In this document: piece by piece, positions 1 through 10,859 of the stretch | How the letters are laid out: every line of letters starts with the position of its first letter | How positions within the stretch are numbered: the stretch's first letter is position 1 | Origin: Cyrtodaria siliqua | Taxonomy: Eukaryota; Mollusca; Bivalvia; Adapedonta; Hiatellidae | Length of the DNA stretch: 64,000 nucleotides | Reading direction: 5' to 3' | Assembly (NCBI GenBank): GCA_037043455.1 | Contig: JAWPHD010001292.1 | Span: 1-64,000, forward strand | Made by a program: the position numbers and the translations under genes | The notes under the pieces: generated by a model | What the model saw: the letters and a program-made list of their open reading frames with translations, nothing else | Told to the model about the DNA's origin: nothing | Databases searched by the model: none

Positions 1-321
1 TAGGTCATTGGGGGTTTAAACCGGGTCTAAGGTGCACCAAACCTCACACTTACCCTACTTCATCCCATTAAAACAGGACTGTGCAAATAAAGAAATCCCC
101 GCTATGATCTTATCTCTAACCAACAAGGCAGCATCAATAGGTAATATAAGTAAAAAACAAATATCCTCGTGTAAATATAATACAAAAAGACAATAGCCTA
201 GAAAGCCACAATGAAGGTACACAATGACTTGGCAGAAGACAGAGCAACAAGAGAATAAACCATTAAGGGCACGACAGGAAAGATCATAGACAAACATCAA
301 ACGCCACCGTCCCAATGGGCT
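1..321 (-). repeat. 3' untranslated end of a Penelope-like element
   Basis: This follows the stop codon of the reverse-transcriptase remnant at 322 on the minus strand. It contains the recurring tail in which a short inverted pair (CCCATTAAAAC and its complement) lies before a 'gccactgaccgttccaaggc' block. Related tails occur at 8515-8725, 9040-9520, 12330-12560, 14050-14190, 48241-48668 and 51480-51640. The block is cut by the window start. Confidence 0.6.
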
Positions 322-1470
322 TTAGGTAGGCGTCATCATAGGGTCCACAGGCTGTCCGGTCATCCTACAATTAAAGAGGAAAGCATAGTGGCGAACTGTA
401 AAAGGGTCCACCACCAAGCATGCAGTACGTTGCACAATGATAGGGTCATAACCTCTTTTGATAAACTTTTTAGCAAGTTTAACAAAGATAGTATGAAAGT
501 GATCATGACCAAGAATCTTACGAAGTTTATAAATCACATCACCATAGAAGTCAGGTTGTGATAGTCCTTGTCGCAGAAGAGTCCTTAAATTACTTTTATA
601 TTTGGAAAGAAGATCAGGGTTACGATAATAACATTTTGCAAAGGTTTTACGAAGTTTATGGTAACGGTAACCCTGATTGAGTAGCTTTTTAGTTATACAA
701 AGATTACGAATATTAAAGTCCTCAACTCGAGTACAAGCTCTTGAAAAACGAATAAGTTGAGACACATACACCCCATAAGAAGTTGCTCGGGGAACATCCC
801 CATCCAAGTGGGAGTAATTAACAATGTCAAAATTAAAATCATCTCTCTTGTCATAGATTTTGCTAATTATTTCACCATTTCCGATCGAGAGATCTAAATC
901 AAGAAAAGAAGTGTTAATATCAGATATATTAGCTTTATTAAGCTGAAGTTCTTTAGGATAAATATTATCAACCATAGTTGGAAAGAAAGGGTTGTCAATG
1001 TTTAGTATGTCATCCAGATACCGAGAGGTGTCATTAAAAGCTTCAATAACATCTGCCTGGGTAGAGAAGTCATAAGTACTTATTGATAAAACTTGACCTT
1101 TACTGACTTTTTTTTTATCAAGAACGTCTCCTGAATTTTTTATAGACCAAAATAAATTAATCCCAGAGTTTTCATAAGTTTTATCACAATATAGTTTAAC
1201 GTGATATTTAACGGCTGTAAGACAAGAAGTTAAAAGTTTGGAGATGTTTGTTGTGGTGCAGGCACTAGAATATGAAATAAAGCGAGCCTTATACGGATTT
1301 TTATGTAATTTAGGAAGCCAGTACATAGTAGGCAGTTTATTTTGCTTATCGCATACAACAGCCTTGAAAGTAGTGCACCGAGTGATATGTGCGGAAACAA
1401 CATTATCCTCAGTAGAATTAACTGGAGTATACGAATTGGTGCTGTCGAGTTTCAGAAATAAAACATTGAC
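322..1470 (-). pseudogene. Penelope-like reverse transcriptase, internally deleted
   Basis: This is a reverse-transcriptase remnant that would have copied element RNA into DNA. From the first Met at 1326 it reads 334 codons, but the frame is open upstream to about 1450 with no better start, so the N-terminus is missing. Visible landmarks are YWLPKLHK (fingers), STYDFST (motif A, catalytic Asp), YLDD (motif C) and FLDLDLSI, then a basic thumb region ending MTGQPVDPMMTPT. Motif A joins directly to QADVIEAFNDT. The stretch carrying IPMGTNCAPLVADLF (motif B), present in the copies at 3887 and 4136, is deleted in frame near 1060. No GIY-YIG endonuclease is visible. The Penelope-like assignment is by recalled motif resemblance; the precise clade is not established. 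The copy cannot be active. Confidence 0.75.
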
Positions 1471-1544
1471 GTTATGTCGGCGTCAAACAATAATTACATT
1501 GTTAGCTGCTTTATCTAAATCAAATGTATTATGAAATTCCTGAA

Positions 1545-1855
1545 ACCTTTTAACAAGTTTAACAAAGATAGTATGAAAGTGATCATGACCAAGGATGAAA
1601 CGAAGTTTGTAAATCACGTCACCATAGAAATCAGGTTGTGATAGTCCTTGTCGCAGAAATTCCATTTTGCAGAAGAGTTCTTAAATTACTTTTATATTTG
1701 GAAAGAAGATCAAAGGTTTTACGAAGTTTATGGTAACAGTAGCCCTGATGAAGTAGTTTTTAAGTTATACAAATATTACGAATATTAAAGTCATCAACTC
1801 GAGTACAAGCTCTATTAAACGAATAAGTTGAGACACATAGACTCCATAAGAATAA
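1545..1855 (-). pseudogene. Penelope-like RT, C-terminal fragment with indels
   Basis: A second, more degraded copy of the RT thumb region lies immediately upstream of the first on the same strand. It repeats RQGLSQPDFYGDVIYKLR and GHDHFHTIFVKLVK. It then loses frame in the part matching the 'YHKLRKTFAK' region, where bases are missing relative to the copy at 600-700. It ends at about 1855, where the ~270-bp unit begins. The order (RT end, then RT start of the next copy) fits head-to-tail partial tandem copies. Confidence 0.65.
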
Positions 1856-2276
1856 ATACTGATAAAGGTGATCCTTTGGGAGCAACAAACACAATTAAGA
1901 GAATAAAGCAGAAGACTCGGTTTTATTAAGTCTGTTCATGAGAAGTAATGAAAGAAGCAACACCTCTCACGCTCCCTAGCACCGGCTTAAGCGGTATTCT
2001 ACTTCAAAACCACCTTATTGGGCTCGTTGCTCCCAAAGGACCAGTAAAAATACCACTACTGAATCGTAGCACGGGGAGACCTTTTACAGCCTCCTCACTG
2101 CACTAAACGAACGCTAGTGTGAATGTTAATACATACTGATAAAGGTGATCCTTTGGGAGCAAAAATCACAATTAAGAGAATAAAGCAGCAGACTCGGTTG
2201 TATTGAATCTGTTCATGAGAAGTAATGAAAGAAGCAACACCTCTCACGCCCCTAGCATCGGCTTAAGCGGTATTCT
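1856..2276 (+). repeat. ~270-bp two-hairpin unit, first copy and start of second
   Basis: The phrase 'actgataaaggtgatcc' recurs at 1858 and 2135, giving a 277-bp period. Each unit holds the 'gactcgg...gagtctgttcatga' hairpin segment and a 'caccggcttaagcggtattct' segment. The second unit is interrupted at 2276 by a LINE and resumes at 3229. The array sits exactly between two minus-strand Penelope-like fragments (ending 1855, restarting ~3359). That is the position expected of the terminal repeats (pseudo-LTRs) of such elements. The pseudo-LTR identity is inference. Confidence 0.65.
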
Positions 2277-3194
2277 TAATCTGGGAGCATTTCTCGATTC
2301 CAAAATGGACATGGAACAACAGGTGAATGCTGTTTGTAGGTCGTGTTACGCCCAGTTACGACAAATAGGTCACATTAGACAATATATAACCATTGATGCA
2401 ACCAAAACCCTTGTAAATTCCCTTGTTACATCCAGACTTGACTATTGTAACTCCCTGCTTAGCGGTCTACCTAAGACAATTTTGAACAAACTTCAAACAG
2501 TTCAAAATACAGCAGCTCGTATCATTACTGGGAAATCTCGTTTCGACCACATCACACCAGTGTTAAAGGAGCTTCACTGGCTCCCAGTTCAATACCGGAT
2601 TGACTTTAAAATATTGAGTCACATCTATAAAGCCTTAAATGACCAATCTCCAAGCTACATCAAAAACATGTTAAAGGTGTATAGACCACAGCGTGACTTA
2701 AGATCCCAAAGTGACACTCTGACTCTTGTAGTACCAAGATCTCGTACACTTACATACGGTGACCGTAGCTTTGCAACTGCTGCTCCAAAGTTGTGGAACG
2801 CGCTTCCAGTGGGAATCCGGAATTCCAACACACTTGACTCTTTGAAGAGATCACTGAAAACTCATTTCTTTTTAATGATATAGTGGCTGATGTGTATTTT
2901 AAGCTGGACTATTTCATAAATGATTACCATTGTTTTATCATCTTATTATGACAGTACTATTTTTTAAACATCGATTTTAATTTTAGTCAGTATAATAATA
3001 ATGTCTTAACTTTATCTTAGCAATTTAATCTATATGTTGTTTTATATTTTACCACTAAATAATTTCGCATATCTTAGAGTTCATACATGTATTGTTCTTT
3101 TTTAGTTTTGACTGTGTGTGAATGTATTATTGTTTTACTTGTAAAGCACTTTTGAACGTATGTTATATATGAAAAGAGTGCTATATAAATATGG

Positions 3195-3228
<34 letters not shown>
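2277..3228 (+). pseudogene. 5'-truncated CR1/L2-type LINE, RT C-terminal part and 3' UTR
   Basis: This is the tail of a non-LTR retrotransposon ORF2. About 200 codons run in one frame to a stop at 2881-2883. They show the post-catalytic LINE landmarks SRLDYCNSLLSGLPK, LQTVQNTAARII, LHWLPVQYRIDFKIL and FATAAPKLWNALP. The catalytic RT motifs and the endonuclease are absent, so the copy is heavily 5'-truncated. The 24-25 codons before 2277 that keep the frame open belong to the host repeat, not the LINE. The 3' UTR ends in 'agtgctatataaatatgg' followed by an (AAT)n run at 3195-3230, the kind of microsatellite end used by CR1/L2 elements. A 5-bp duplication ATTCT (2272-2276 and 3229-3233) flanks it. 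Confidence 0.85.
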
Positions 3229-3230
<2 letters not shown>

Positions 3231-3358
3231 TCTACTTCAAAACCACCTATATTAGGCTCGTTGGTCCCAAAGGTCCAGTAAAAATAACACTACTGATTCG
3301 TAGCACGGGTAGACTTTTACAGCCGCCACACTGCGCTAAACGAACGCTAGACTGACTG
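3229..3358 (+). repeat. ~270-bp unit, remainder of the LINE-split copy
   Basis: The sequence resumes at 'attctacttcaaaaccacc' exactly where the unit at 2276 was broken. It continues through 'cccaaaggtccagtaaaaat' and 'gtagcacggg' to 'aacgaacgctag', and joins Penelope-like coding sequence at about 3359. Confidence 0.7.
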
Positions 3359-3670
3359 TTTGTGGTGGTGCAGGCACTAGAATTCGAAATAAAGGGGGCC
3401 TTATACGGATGTTTATGTAATTTAGGAATCCAGTACATAGTTGGCAGTTTGTTCTGCTTTCCGTCTACCCCAGCCTTGAAATTATTACACCGAGTGATAT
3501 GAGTGGAAGCAGCATCATCCTCAGTAGATTGAACTGGAGTATACAAATTAAGTGCTACTGAATTCCAGAGATAAAACATTGACGTAATGTAGGCGTCAAA
3601 CAATAATTACATTATTAGCTGCTTTATCAGCAAGAACTAAAACAAATTAATTATGAAATTCTTGAATTCC
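3359..3670 (-). pseudogene. Penelope-like RT, N-terminal fragment
   Basis: The minus-strand frame reads THITRCNNFKAGVDGKQNKL then YWIPKLHKHPYKAPFISNSS and ACTTTN, matching the start of the copy at 1200-1450. The reading then passes straight into the ~270-bp unit (translated as nonsense), so this is a truncated 5' part. The sequence from 3670 to 3840 is weakly recognisable and I make no call on it. Confidence 0.65.
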
Positions 3671-3839
3671 CAATTTTAAATTACGAAAGGAAAACCTAGG
3701 TCTCGGAGGAAGTAAAGAGGCTGGGGTTAGCATTATGAAAGCAATACGTGTATCTATAATTTAAATTTGACCATTTCCAAGTAGAAAGGGAGTTTGGGTC
3801 CGCATGTTCCCTACGACACCATTTTATACTAAATTCTTT

Positions 3840-4135
3840 AGGGTATATATTATTAACCATAGTAGAAAAGAAAGGGTTGTCAATGTTTAATATGTCATCC
3901 AGATACCGGGGGGGGGGGGGGGGGGGGGGGGGTCATTAAAGGCCTCAATAACATCTTCCTGGGTATCTAGTGAAAGACACAACATGAAATCTCTTTCATA
4001 ACAATCCAAAGTAAAATCTGCGACAAGGGGTGCACAGTTCGTACCCATAGGGATACCAAAAAATTGTCTATAAACGGTCGTTCCATACCTGACGAAAATA
4101 TTATCCAATAGGAAGAGGAGTGATTCACAAACTTC
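3840..4135 (-). pseudogene. Penelope-like RT, motif B-C fragment, broken by a G run
   Basis: The minus-strand reading contains DNIFVRYGTTVYRQ, IPMGTNCAPLVADF (motif B) and QEDVIEAFND. It then meets a 25-G run that replaces the few bases before the YLDD codons, followed by the NIDNPFF and NIYPKE equivalents. It is the inverted partner of the plus-strand copy that begins at 4136. Confidence 0.65.
3908..3932 (+). repeat. Homopolymer of 25 G
   Basis: Twenty-five consecutive G interrupt the RT remnant in place of the 'gagaggt' found in its sister at 1021-1028. It could form a quadruplex, or it could be a sequencing or assembly artefact. Confidence 0.8.
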
Positions 4136-5105
4136 TTGGCAAATCCAGATAAAGCGTTTTTTACTAACAGCAGTTTAAACAATTATACTATGCGGACTTG
4201 CTATGAAGTTTGTGAAGCACTCATCTTCCTAATAGATAATATTTTCGTCAGGTATGGAACCACCGTTTATAGACAAATTGTTGGTATCCCTATGGGTACG
4301 AAGTGTGCACCACTTGTCGCAGATTTGTTTTTATTGTGCTATGAAAGAGATTTCATGTTGAGTCTTTCACCAGATACTCAGGCAGATGTTATTGAAGCCT
4401 TTTATGACACCTCTCTGTATCTGGATGACATATTTAACATTGACAACCATTTCTTTCCAACTATGGTTAATAATATTTATCCTAAAGAACTTCAGCTTAA
4501 CAAAGCTAATATATCTGATAATAACGCTTCTTTTCTTGATTTAGATCTCTCGATTGAAAATGGTGAAATAATTAGCAAAATCTATGACAAGAGAGATGAT
4601 TTTAATTTTGACATTGTTAATTATCCCCACTTGGATGGGGATGTTCCTCGAGCAACTTCTTATGTTATTCGTTTTTCAAGAGCTTGTACTCGAGTAGTCG
4701 AGTTGGCTTTAATATTCGTAATCTTTGTATAACCAAAAAGCTACTCAATCAGGGTTACCATTACCATAAACGTAAAACCTTTGCAAAATTGAATTATCGT
4801 AACACTGAACTTCTTTCCAAATGTAAAAGTAATTTAAGGACTCTCCTGCGACAAGGACTATCACAACCTGACTTCTATGGTGATGTGATTTATAAACTTC
4901 GTAAGATTCTTGCTCATGATCACTATCTTTGTTTAACTTGTTAAAAAGTTTATCACAAGAGATTATGACTCTATATTATTTTGCAACGTACTGCATGCTT
5001 GGTGGTGGACCCTTTTACAGTTCTTTTACAGTTCGCCACTATGCTTTCCTCTTTAATTGTACGATGACTGGACAGGTTGTGGACCCTATGATGACGCCTA
5101 CCTAA
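4136..5105 (+). pseudogene. Penelope-like RT, motif B to C-terminus, frameshifted
   Basis: This is the best preserved view of the RT middle: VRYGTTVYRQIVGIPMGT with KCAPLVADLF (motif B), YLDDIFNIDN (motif C), FLDLDLSIENGEIISKIYDK, then the basic thumb. The frame fails near 4690, where bases encoding GVYVSQ are missing. It resumes in another frame as NIRNLCITKKLLNQGYHYHK and fails again after 4930. The last recognisable coding stretch is MTGQVVDPMMTPT, with the stop at about 5103. The usual 3' UTR is absent after ~5115. The N-terminal third and motif A are missing. It faces the minus-strand copy at 3840-4135, making a large inverted repeat. Confidence 0.75.
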
Positions 5106-6149
5106 AGCCCAATGGTGCAGAGACTAGGAAAAGGACTCATTCAGTTTTGTTTTTGTCGCAAGTTTCACTTATTTTGTATATTATGATTCTTGATAACTGA
5201 CATGATGTTACATTTTTCATAATTAAGTTTATGTTCAACAAAGGACATTATGGTCTCAAATACTCTCATACAATTTCAAGCAATTTTCGCTTAACCGTTT
5301 TTCCTTTTCTTTTCTGTTTTGTAATGATGGTAATATTCGGTAGTGTGTGTAAGCAAAATTAGTTCGAAAAACGATATACAGTTTTGATGACATGTCATAC
5401 AGAGTGTTGATAGTATGTTTGCGCTGTTATCCAGCATCACATGAAACTTTCCGAGACATCACGGCCAGTTAAATTTAATTTATTGAATTACTGACTTATC
5501 TAATGCATATTCTATGACCAAAACTACATATAAAAAGAGAAAAACACATATTTCGGAATAATATGCCGACCGTTGGTATTTATACATTTATGCCTGCATA
5601 CCATTTAAAGATAGTACATGCGTTCCATTTAAATATAGTAAGATATATCCACTGACCCATAGTATTTGTACTTACCTATACAGTTTAGACTGGACACTGA
5701 ACTACTTTCAGTTTTCTCAGTATTCATGTATGTTTGTATATTTATTGCATTTGTATGACTATGATGAGAGGTGATTAGGTTACCTAACTAGTGTAAAAGT
5801 TGAATGCAATTTGAACTTTCTATTTCCTACAATAGTTTCCGTCCTAAAACGCCGCTCTAACACCACTTTTGTCACATTTGTCAGCAAAGAAGGTATTCCT
5901 CTCCATATCATAATTATTGATAGTTGATGCTAGCAATACATCAGTATAACCACTTGTCTGTGTATATTGAGGCCATTGGCTGGTATGTATTGTTTTATTG
6001 AATTTTGTATTTTGTTTGATATCCTGGAATGATGAAATCATTTTTACATTGTACCTGTTATGTATTACGTTAAAATAATGTTATATCTTTATAATTCTCG
6101 GCTGTTTATTTACATAACAGTAAAAGCTGCAAAGGATATACATTGTCTC
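5106..6149. other. No feature recognised
   Basis: AT-rich sequence without a long reading frame, tandem array or recognisable element. The short minus-strand frame at 5844-6041 has no family resemblance and is not called. Confidence 0.6.
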
Positions 6150-6300
6150 TAATCATAAACGACTATGAGAGTGGACCTTTGGAAACGGCCGAATACGATA
6201 AATACGAACTATTGCAGTCTCGGTTTGATTGAGACTGTTCATGAACGGTAGTGAAATATGCTTGCTACCGCTCATGCCCCCTAGTCCCGGGTTGAGCAGA
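6150..6300 (+). repeat. Two-hairpin element, diverged family (copy 1)
   Basis: It has the same layout as the hairpin part of the ~270-bp unit but different stem bases. Stem 1 pairs CAGTCTC with GAGACTG around a 9-base loop (6214-6237). Stem 2 pairs CATGAACGGTAG with CTACCGCTCATG, with one mismatch (about 6240-6276). It is preceded by 'ggacctttggaaacggccga', which also precedes the copy at 34400-34545 in the opposite orientation. Confidence 0.6.
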
Positions 6301-6434
6301 ATCCAACAACAATGAATTTTTAAAATATACTGAAACAAGTAAATAGTGTTGTTATATAAATAATCAATGCATTTACAAACTGCTTCTTACCAATTAAGTA
6401 ATCTATTTATACTGCCGTGTTAACTGAGAGATTG

Positions 6435-6870
6435 TAATCCCCGGCATTGAGGACATATTTAATGTCCATGTTTTGCTTCATGAACATGTTTATGTTTATT
6501 TAAATCGGAATCAATACACAACAATAAATATTTACAATTCACACATTGTAATATCCGTGAAAAGCGAGAATAAGATTTTAATTGATGACGTAGTAAACTT
6601 TGAACAAGTAAATTAATCCACAGGTAAATGTATTTATCAGTTATCTGGCAATGGTTGCGCAGCTATACAATTCAGATTTACCTCACCTGCACGCACGTAG
6701 TGGTAAAAGTAGTATCTACGTCATGCAAATAATACTTATCTTTACATACGACTTAGTAACGGTTTTAAATATATGTTTCTCTCCGGGACTATCATGAAAT
6801 GTTCATATGATGTTTAAGAGCTAAATTTGTTAATTGATAATACTAGAAAAAGGGTGGCCATTCATCTTTA
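6435..6870 (+). repeat. ~420-bp dispersed repeat, copy 1
   Basis: It contains 'ttgcttcatgaacatgttta', 'ttcagatttacctcac', 'gtagtatctacgtcatgcaa' and 'ggtggccattcatcttta'. These phrases occur in the same order at 7018-7440 (+), and mostly so at 10860-11180 (-) and 49375-49790 (-). No coding capacity or terminal inverted repeat was found. Confidence 0.7.
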
Positions 6871-7017
6871 AGCGTAATTGGTCATGTACGTATTAGTGTA
6901 ATAACTATTGTTTTTTAAAAATATAGAGGGAAATAAAGAGATTATTAATAATAACAATCCACTAGGTTTTACGACATGAAATTTGATAATGAACCTTATA
7001 CTTGTGCTACAATTAAA

Positions 7018-7440
7018 GTTCTCCGGCCATGTTTTGCTTCATGAACATGTTTATATTTATTAAAATTGAAATCAATAAACAACAATAGATATTTACAATT
7101 CACACATTGCAATATCTGTGAAAAGCGAGAATAATATTTTTTATTTGATGACGTAGAAAACTTTGAACAGGTAAATTAATACACAGGTAAATGTATTTAT
7201 CAATTATCCGGCAATAGTTGTGCAGCTATACAATTCAGATTTACCTCATTTCCCCATGCAGTCACGCAGTGGTAAAAGTAGTATCTACGTCATGCAAATA
7301 TTTCTTGTTTTTACATACAACTTGCGGTTTTCAATCTATGTTTCTCTCCGTGACTATCAAGAAATGTTCATAATTATGATGTTTAAGAGTTAAATTTTTA
7401 ATTGATAATACTACAGAAATGGTGGCCATTCATCTTTGAT
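7018..7440 (+). repeat. ~420-bp dispersed repeat, copy 2
   Basis: A direct neighbour of copy 1, starting after 'ttaaagttctccggcc'. That junction phrase also bounds the minus-strand copies, so it is a candidate element end. Confidence 0.7.
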
Positions 7441-8514
7441 ACAATATCTGAGTTAGTTCTTGAAGCCGTCTCGGTTTCAAAGACAATAATAAAATAACTA
7501 TCGATTATTATATTAAGGAAGAGGTTCGGTGCAACCTAGATCCTGGTATAATCAATCCTGGTAACAATCCTAGTCAGTGTCAGTGTCCGGTAATGGTGAT
7601 AGTATTGCGAAGCTTAATCAAATGTTTATTGGATGTTTCTAGTTAACAACACATACACAATATTTTGACAAATTAACTACCATAACAAGCACACAATTGA
7701 GAGGTATTCCGCTGCTTTATTTGGTATAATACACCAATTGGTGATAGTTTGGTAGAAAACGTAACGGTACACACGGCAAACAATATTATTATTTTTTGAA
7801 ACTCAAGGCGTTCCCTTAGATATACTATTTAACTTGCATTTGTTCAATCATTAATATTAATTATAAGAACAGTATATTAAGCATTTTGTTTTCAAATTAC
7901 TAACTGTTGATTATATTGCACCAGTAATATATATACATTTATGGTAGATTAGGAAAACGAAATGAAACTCAACATTTTATTTAATATATGCAAGCAGGTT
8001 TAAAGTTAAAATGATACTGGATGAATAAATCGAGACTTTTAATGTAATGCTTGATAAAATGTCAATATTGTCGTGGGACTTTTAATACAGAATAACTAAA
8101 GTAAACGATACTATCGACACGTTGTGTTGCTTATTTAAAACCGCTCAAAACATTTCCCCAGACCACTCCAACAGACGAAGCGTAATATGTCAATTGCATT
8201 CATCATTGGGTATTGTGTGAGGTATTACGAAGACAATTTAAAAGTAGACACCTAGTAGTCAGTATATGGTAAAATAATGTTATACATATAACCCTCACAA
8301 ACGTGTGACGTATAACACGAAAGAAAATTAAACGTACACATATTTTTCGTAGGTAACAATGTTAAGTAAAATGCATCCATCTTTTGCTTAATTGTGTCAC
8401 TATACACGCAAAATAATTATACAAGTACAAGTAGCATTCAAGAACCACATTCAAACACAACATGTATTGATACAACGATAAATAAGAGGCAATGTATGTG
8501 ACATCACAAACATA
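7441..8514. other. No feature recognised
   Basis: About 1.1 kb of AT-rich sequence with no reading frame, array or recognised repeat. Confidence 0.6.
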
Positions 8515-8725
8515 AAAGGGTTGATAATATGGCTACCACCTTTGAACGGTCAGTTGCAAAAAGGCCGCTTGGGTTTTACATTAGGTTGCCTCACACTTAC
8601 CCTATTGTCATCGCAATAAAATGGATAGTGTAAACAGAAACATCCCTACCATCCTATAACCTCTAGAAGTCTAGGCAGCAATAATAGGCATTATAAGTAT
8701 ATCTCACAGAATAATCATCATGTAT
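8515..8725 (-). repeat. Penelope-like element 3' end, minus strand
   Basis: It carries the recurring tail on the minus strand: the 'gaacggtcagt...aggccgc' block, the 'ttaccctattgtcatcgcaa' block and 'agtgtaaacagaaacatccc'. With the plus-strand tail at 9040 it forms an inverted pair around the repeat at 8755-9030. Confidence 0.6.
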
Positions 8726-8754
8726 ATAATTATATCAATATCAACATATGAAAT

Positions 8755-9030
8755 GTCACCAGTAAGTGTCAAATGCCCCGAAGTGCATTTTACCTTTGCT
8801 CTCCAGGTGTGACATTGACCTTTCAGGTAAGGACCTGATTTTTAGGTTTGGCACACCTCATTTTGATTGACAATTGTGTAAAATGTCATGAACTTCTCTT
8901 CAATAAGTTATGGCTGAGACATGCTTTTTTTCGGACGGAAAACGGACAAACAAACGGACAAACAAACGGACGGATGGACTGTGCGATTACTATATACCTC
9001 TCCATTGGGGGCATAATACATTTTAGAAAA
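8755..9030 (+). mobile_element. Short interspersed repeat with a GGAC-rich 3' segment
   Basis: It holds 'gtgacattgacctttcaggt', 'ggcacacctcattttgattg', 'caataagttatggctgagac' and then repeated 'ggacaaacaaac' and 'ggacggatggac' before 'gggggcata'. This layout resembles abundant non-coding retroelement tails I recall from molluscs. The class (SINE or LINE end) cannot be settled here. Confidence 0.45.
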
Positions 9031-9039
9031 CCACACAGC

Positions 9040-9520
9040 AAGTATTCATTGCCTCAATGGTTTATTCCCTTGTTTCTAATGCTTCTGTCAAGTCAATGAG
9101 TACTTTCTTTGTGACTTTCTAGGCTATTGTTTTCTTTTTGTATTTATATATACTCGAGCATCCTTCTGTTTTATTTATATTGCTTATTAATGCTGCCTTG
9201 CTGGTTAGAGAATAGTTCATGGCGGGGATTTCTTTATTTACACTGTCCCATTTTATTGGGATGACAGTAGGGTAAGTGTGAAGTCTGGTGCACCCTAGAA
9301 CCTGGTTTGACCCCCAAGCGGCCTATTTTGCCACTGACCGTTCCAAGGTAGTAGCCCTATTGGCAACCCTTCTGTGTTTGTGATGTCTTTTTTGGCCTTT
9401 TATTAATCTGTAAAGTTGTTCTTTGTTTCTATGTGTGCTTGTGGTTGACTGTCGTCCTAGAATGCTACTTTTCCTGTTCGAATTTTTATATATATTTACA
9501 GAAGCCAGAGCAACAAGAGA
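9040..9520 (+). repeat. Penelope-like element 3' untranslated end
   Basis: It runs in parallel with 48290-48668: 'caatggtttattcccttgtt', 'gctgccttgctggttagaga', 'cattttattgggatgac', the 'ccactgaccgttccaagg' block and 'gtggttgactgtcgtcctag'. No coding sequence remains. Confidence 0.65.
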
Positions 9521-10859
9521 ACAAACCATTAAAAGCACGACACGCTGTATAAATTGTGTTAGCATTATGGAATTACCAAGGTTAAATATAGCCTCGGTCA
9601 CCCGGCCCGCTTCCGATTTCTTCGTTACGCTATGCTACACGGATCCAGAACCAGGGCCTGGGGAAAATAGGACGTTTGAAATTGCCCCAACGTTTTGGGC
9701 GATTTTGGCGAGATTTTCAAAAAGCATATTTTTAAGTTAATTTCTTATTTTTAACTTATTTGAAGCAGCAAGTGACGTTAAAAAGATGATCTGATGCTTC
9801 AACAATTAACGTTGTACGTTTATTTACAACATGGCGTCACGCAAACGTCGACTTCATGCGCGTGAAAAAAACGCGCGAATAAATTGTGCTAATCACTAGT
9901 GGGCTGGCTGGCCGAGACCAATTTAAATAATAATTACCAGTTAGGACATTATTTAGAAATATGCCAGTTCCGAGTTTGACACTGTGGACCAAGTGAAACC
10001 AAAAGGAATGTTGGGACTCTATGTTCGTTTTTGGATCATTGTAATTTAAAATAATAGTAATTATAAATAAAAATGTTTTTCTAAAGATTATATTTAATGT
10101 CAAGTTAAAAAGTTCAATACCTGACACAAAAATTATTTAACAATGCATTAGTGCTTCACAAACGTCTTAGTGTAAGTGTCCAAATTGTCAGTAAAACAAC
10201 TCCGTAAAGTAAATGCTGTATACCTAAACACGATAAATAATATCTTATTTTAGTGGATATGCTGATGTTAAGAACCCATACAATTAACTTTTTATCACAA
10301 ATAGCTACAAATTCATCTGCAAGGACGAGAAAAAAGACAGACTTCAAACGCGTTCCAGCACGTCTAATTAGTGTTAATGCATCTCGGATCAGACTACATC
10401 AAATTAAATGTCCATTCTCGACGTTACGTAAAGAAAGTGCATGCCTTTCATGTCAAGCTTATTCGAATCGGTCTGGGTTTCAATTCAAATACTAATACAT
10501 ATATGAATAAAAGCAAGATTTTTCACCATAAACATAAAAGTGTTGACCCTACTGTGTATTTCAGGGTTTCTAGACGTCGAATATGAATACAGATTATTTT
10601 TTCTTGCTATGTGTTCATGCCTGATATGGTTAGATGGAATGAAAATAGATGCTCAGGGATCTGTTTAAAATCTTGTCACAGCCATCCGTCATTACGTGAT
10701 CTGAGTATTAACTTTCATACTCCATCCAACTCCTTCTCCAATGGGGTATGAAATAAAATAATGAGATATAGGATATAGAAACCACAGCATCCAAACGCAA
10801 TCGCATCGTAGGTCCGCACTGCACTACAAACAAGGAGCAGTATTTAGATATAAATGACC

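Noticed and set aside
1856..2276. Hammerhead ribozyme in the ~270-bp unit
   Set aside because: The conserved CTGATGA and GAAA core segments are absent on both strands; only the hairpins are supported.
10156..10586. Open frames conserved between segments A and B (10253-10495 and 48757-49002)
   Set aside because: They are conserved because the DNA is duplicated; residues differ freely and both strands are equally open.
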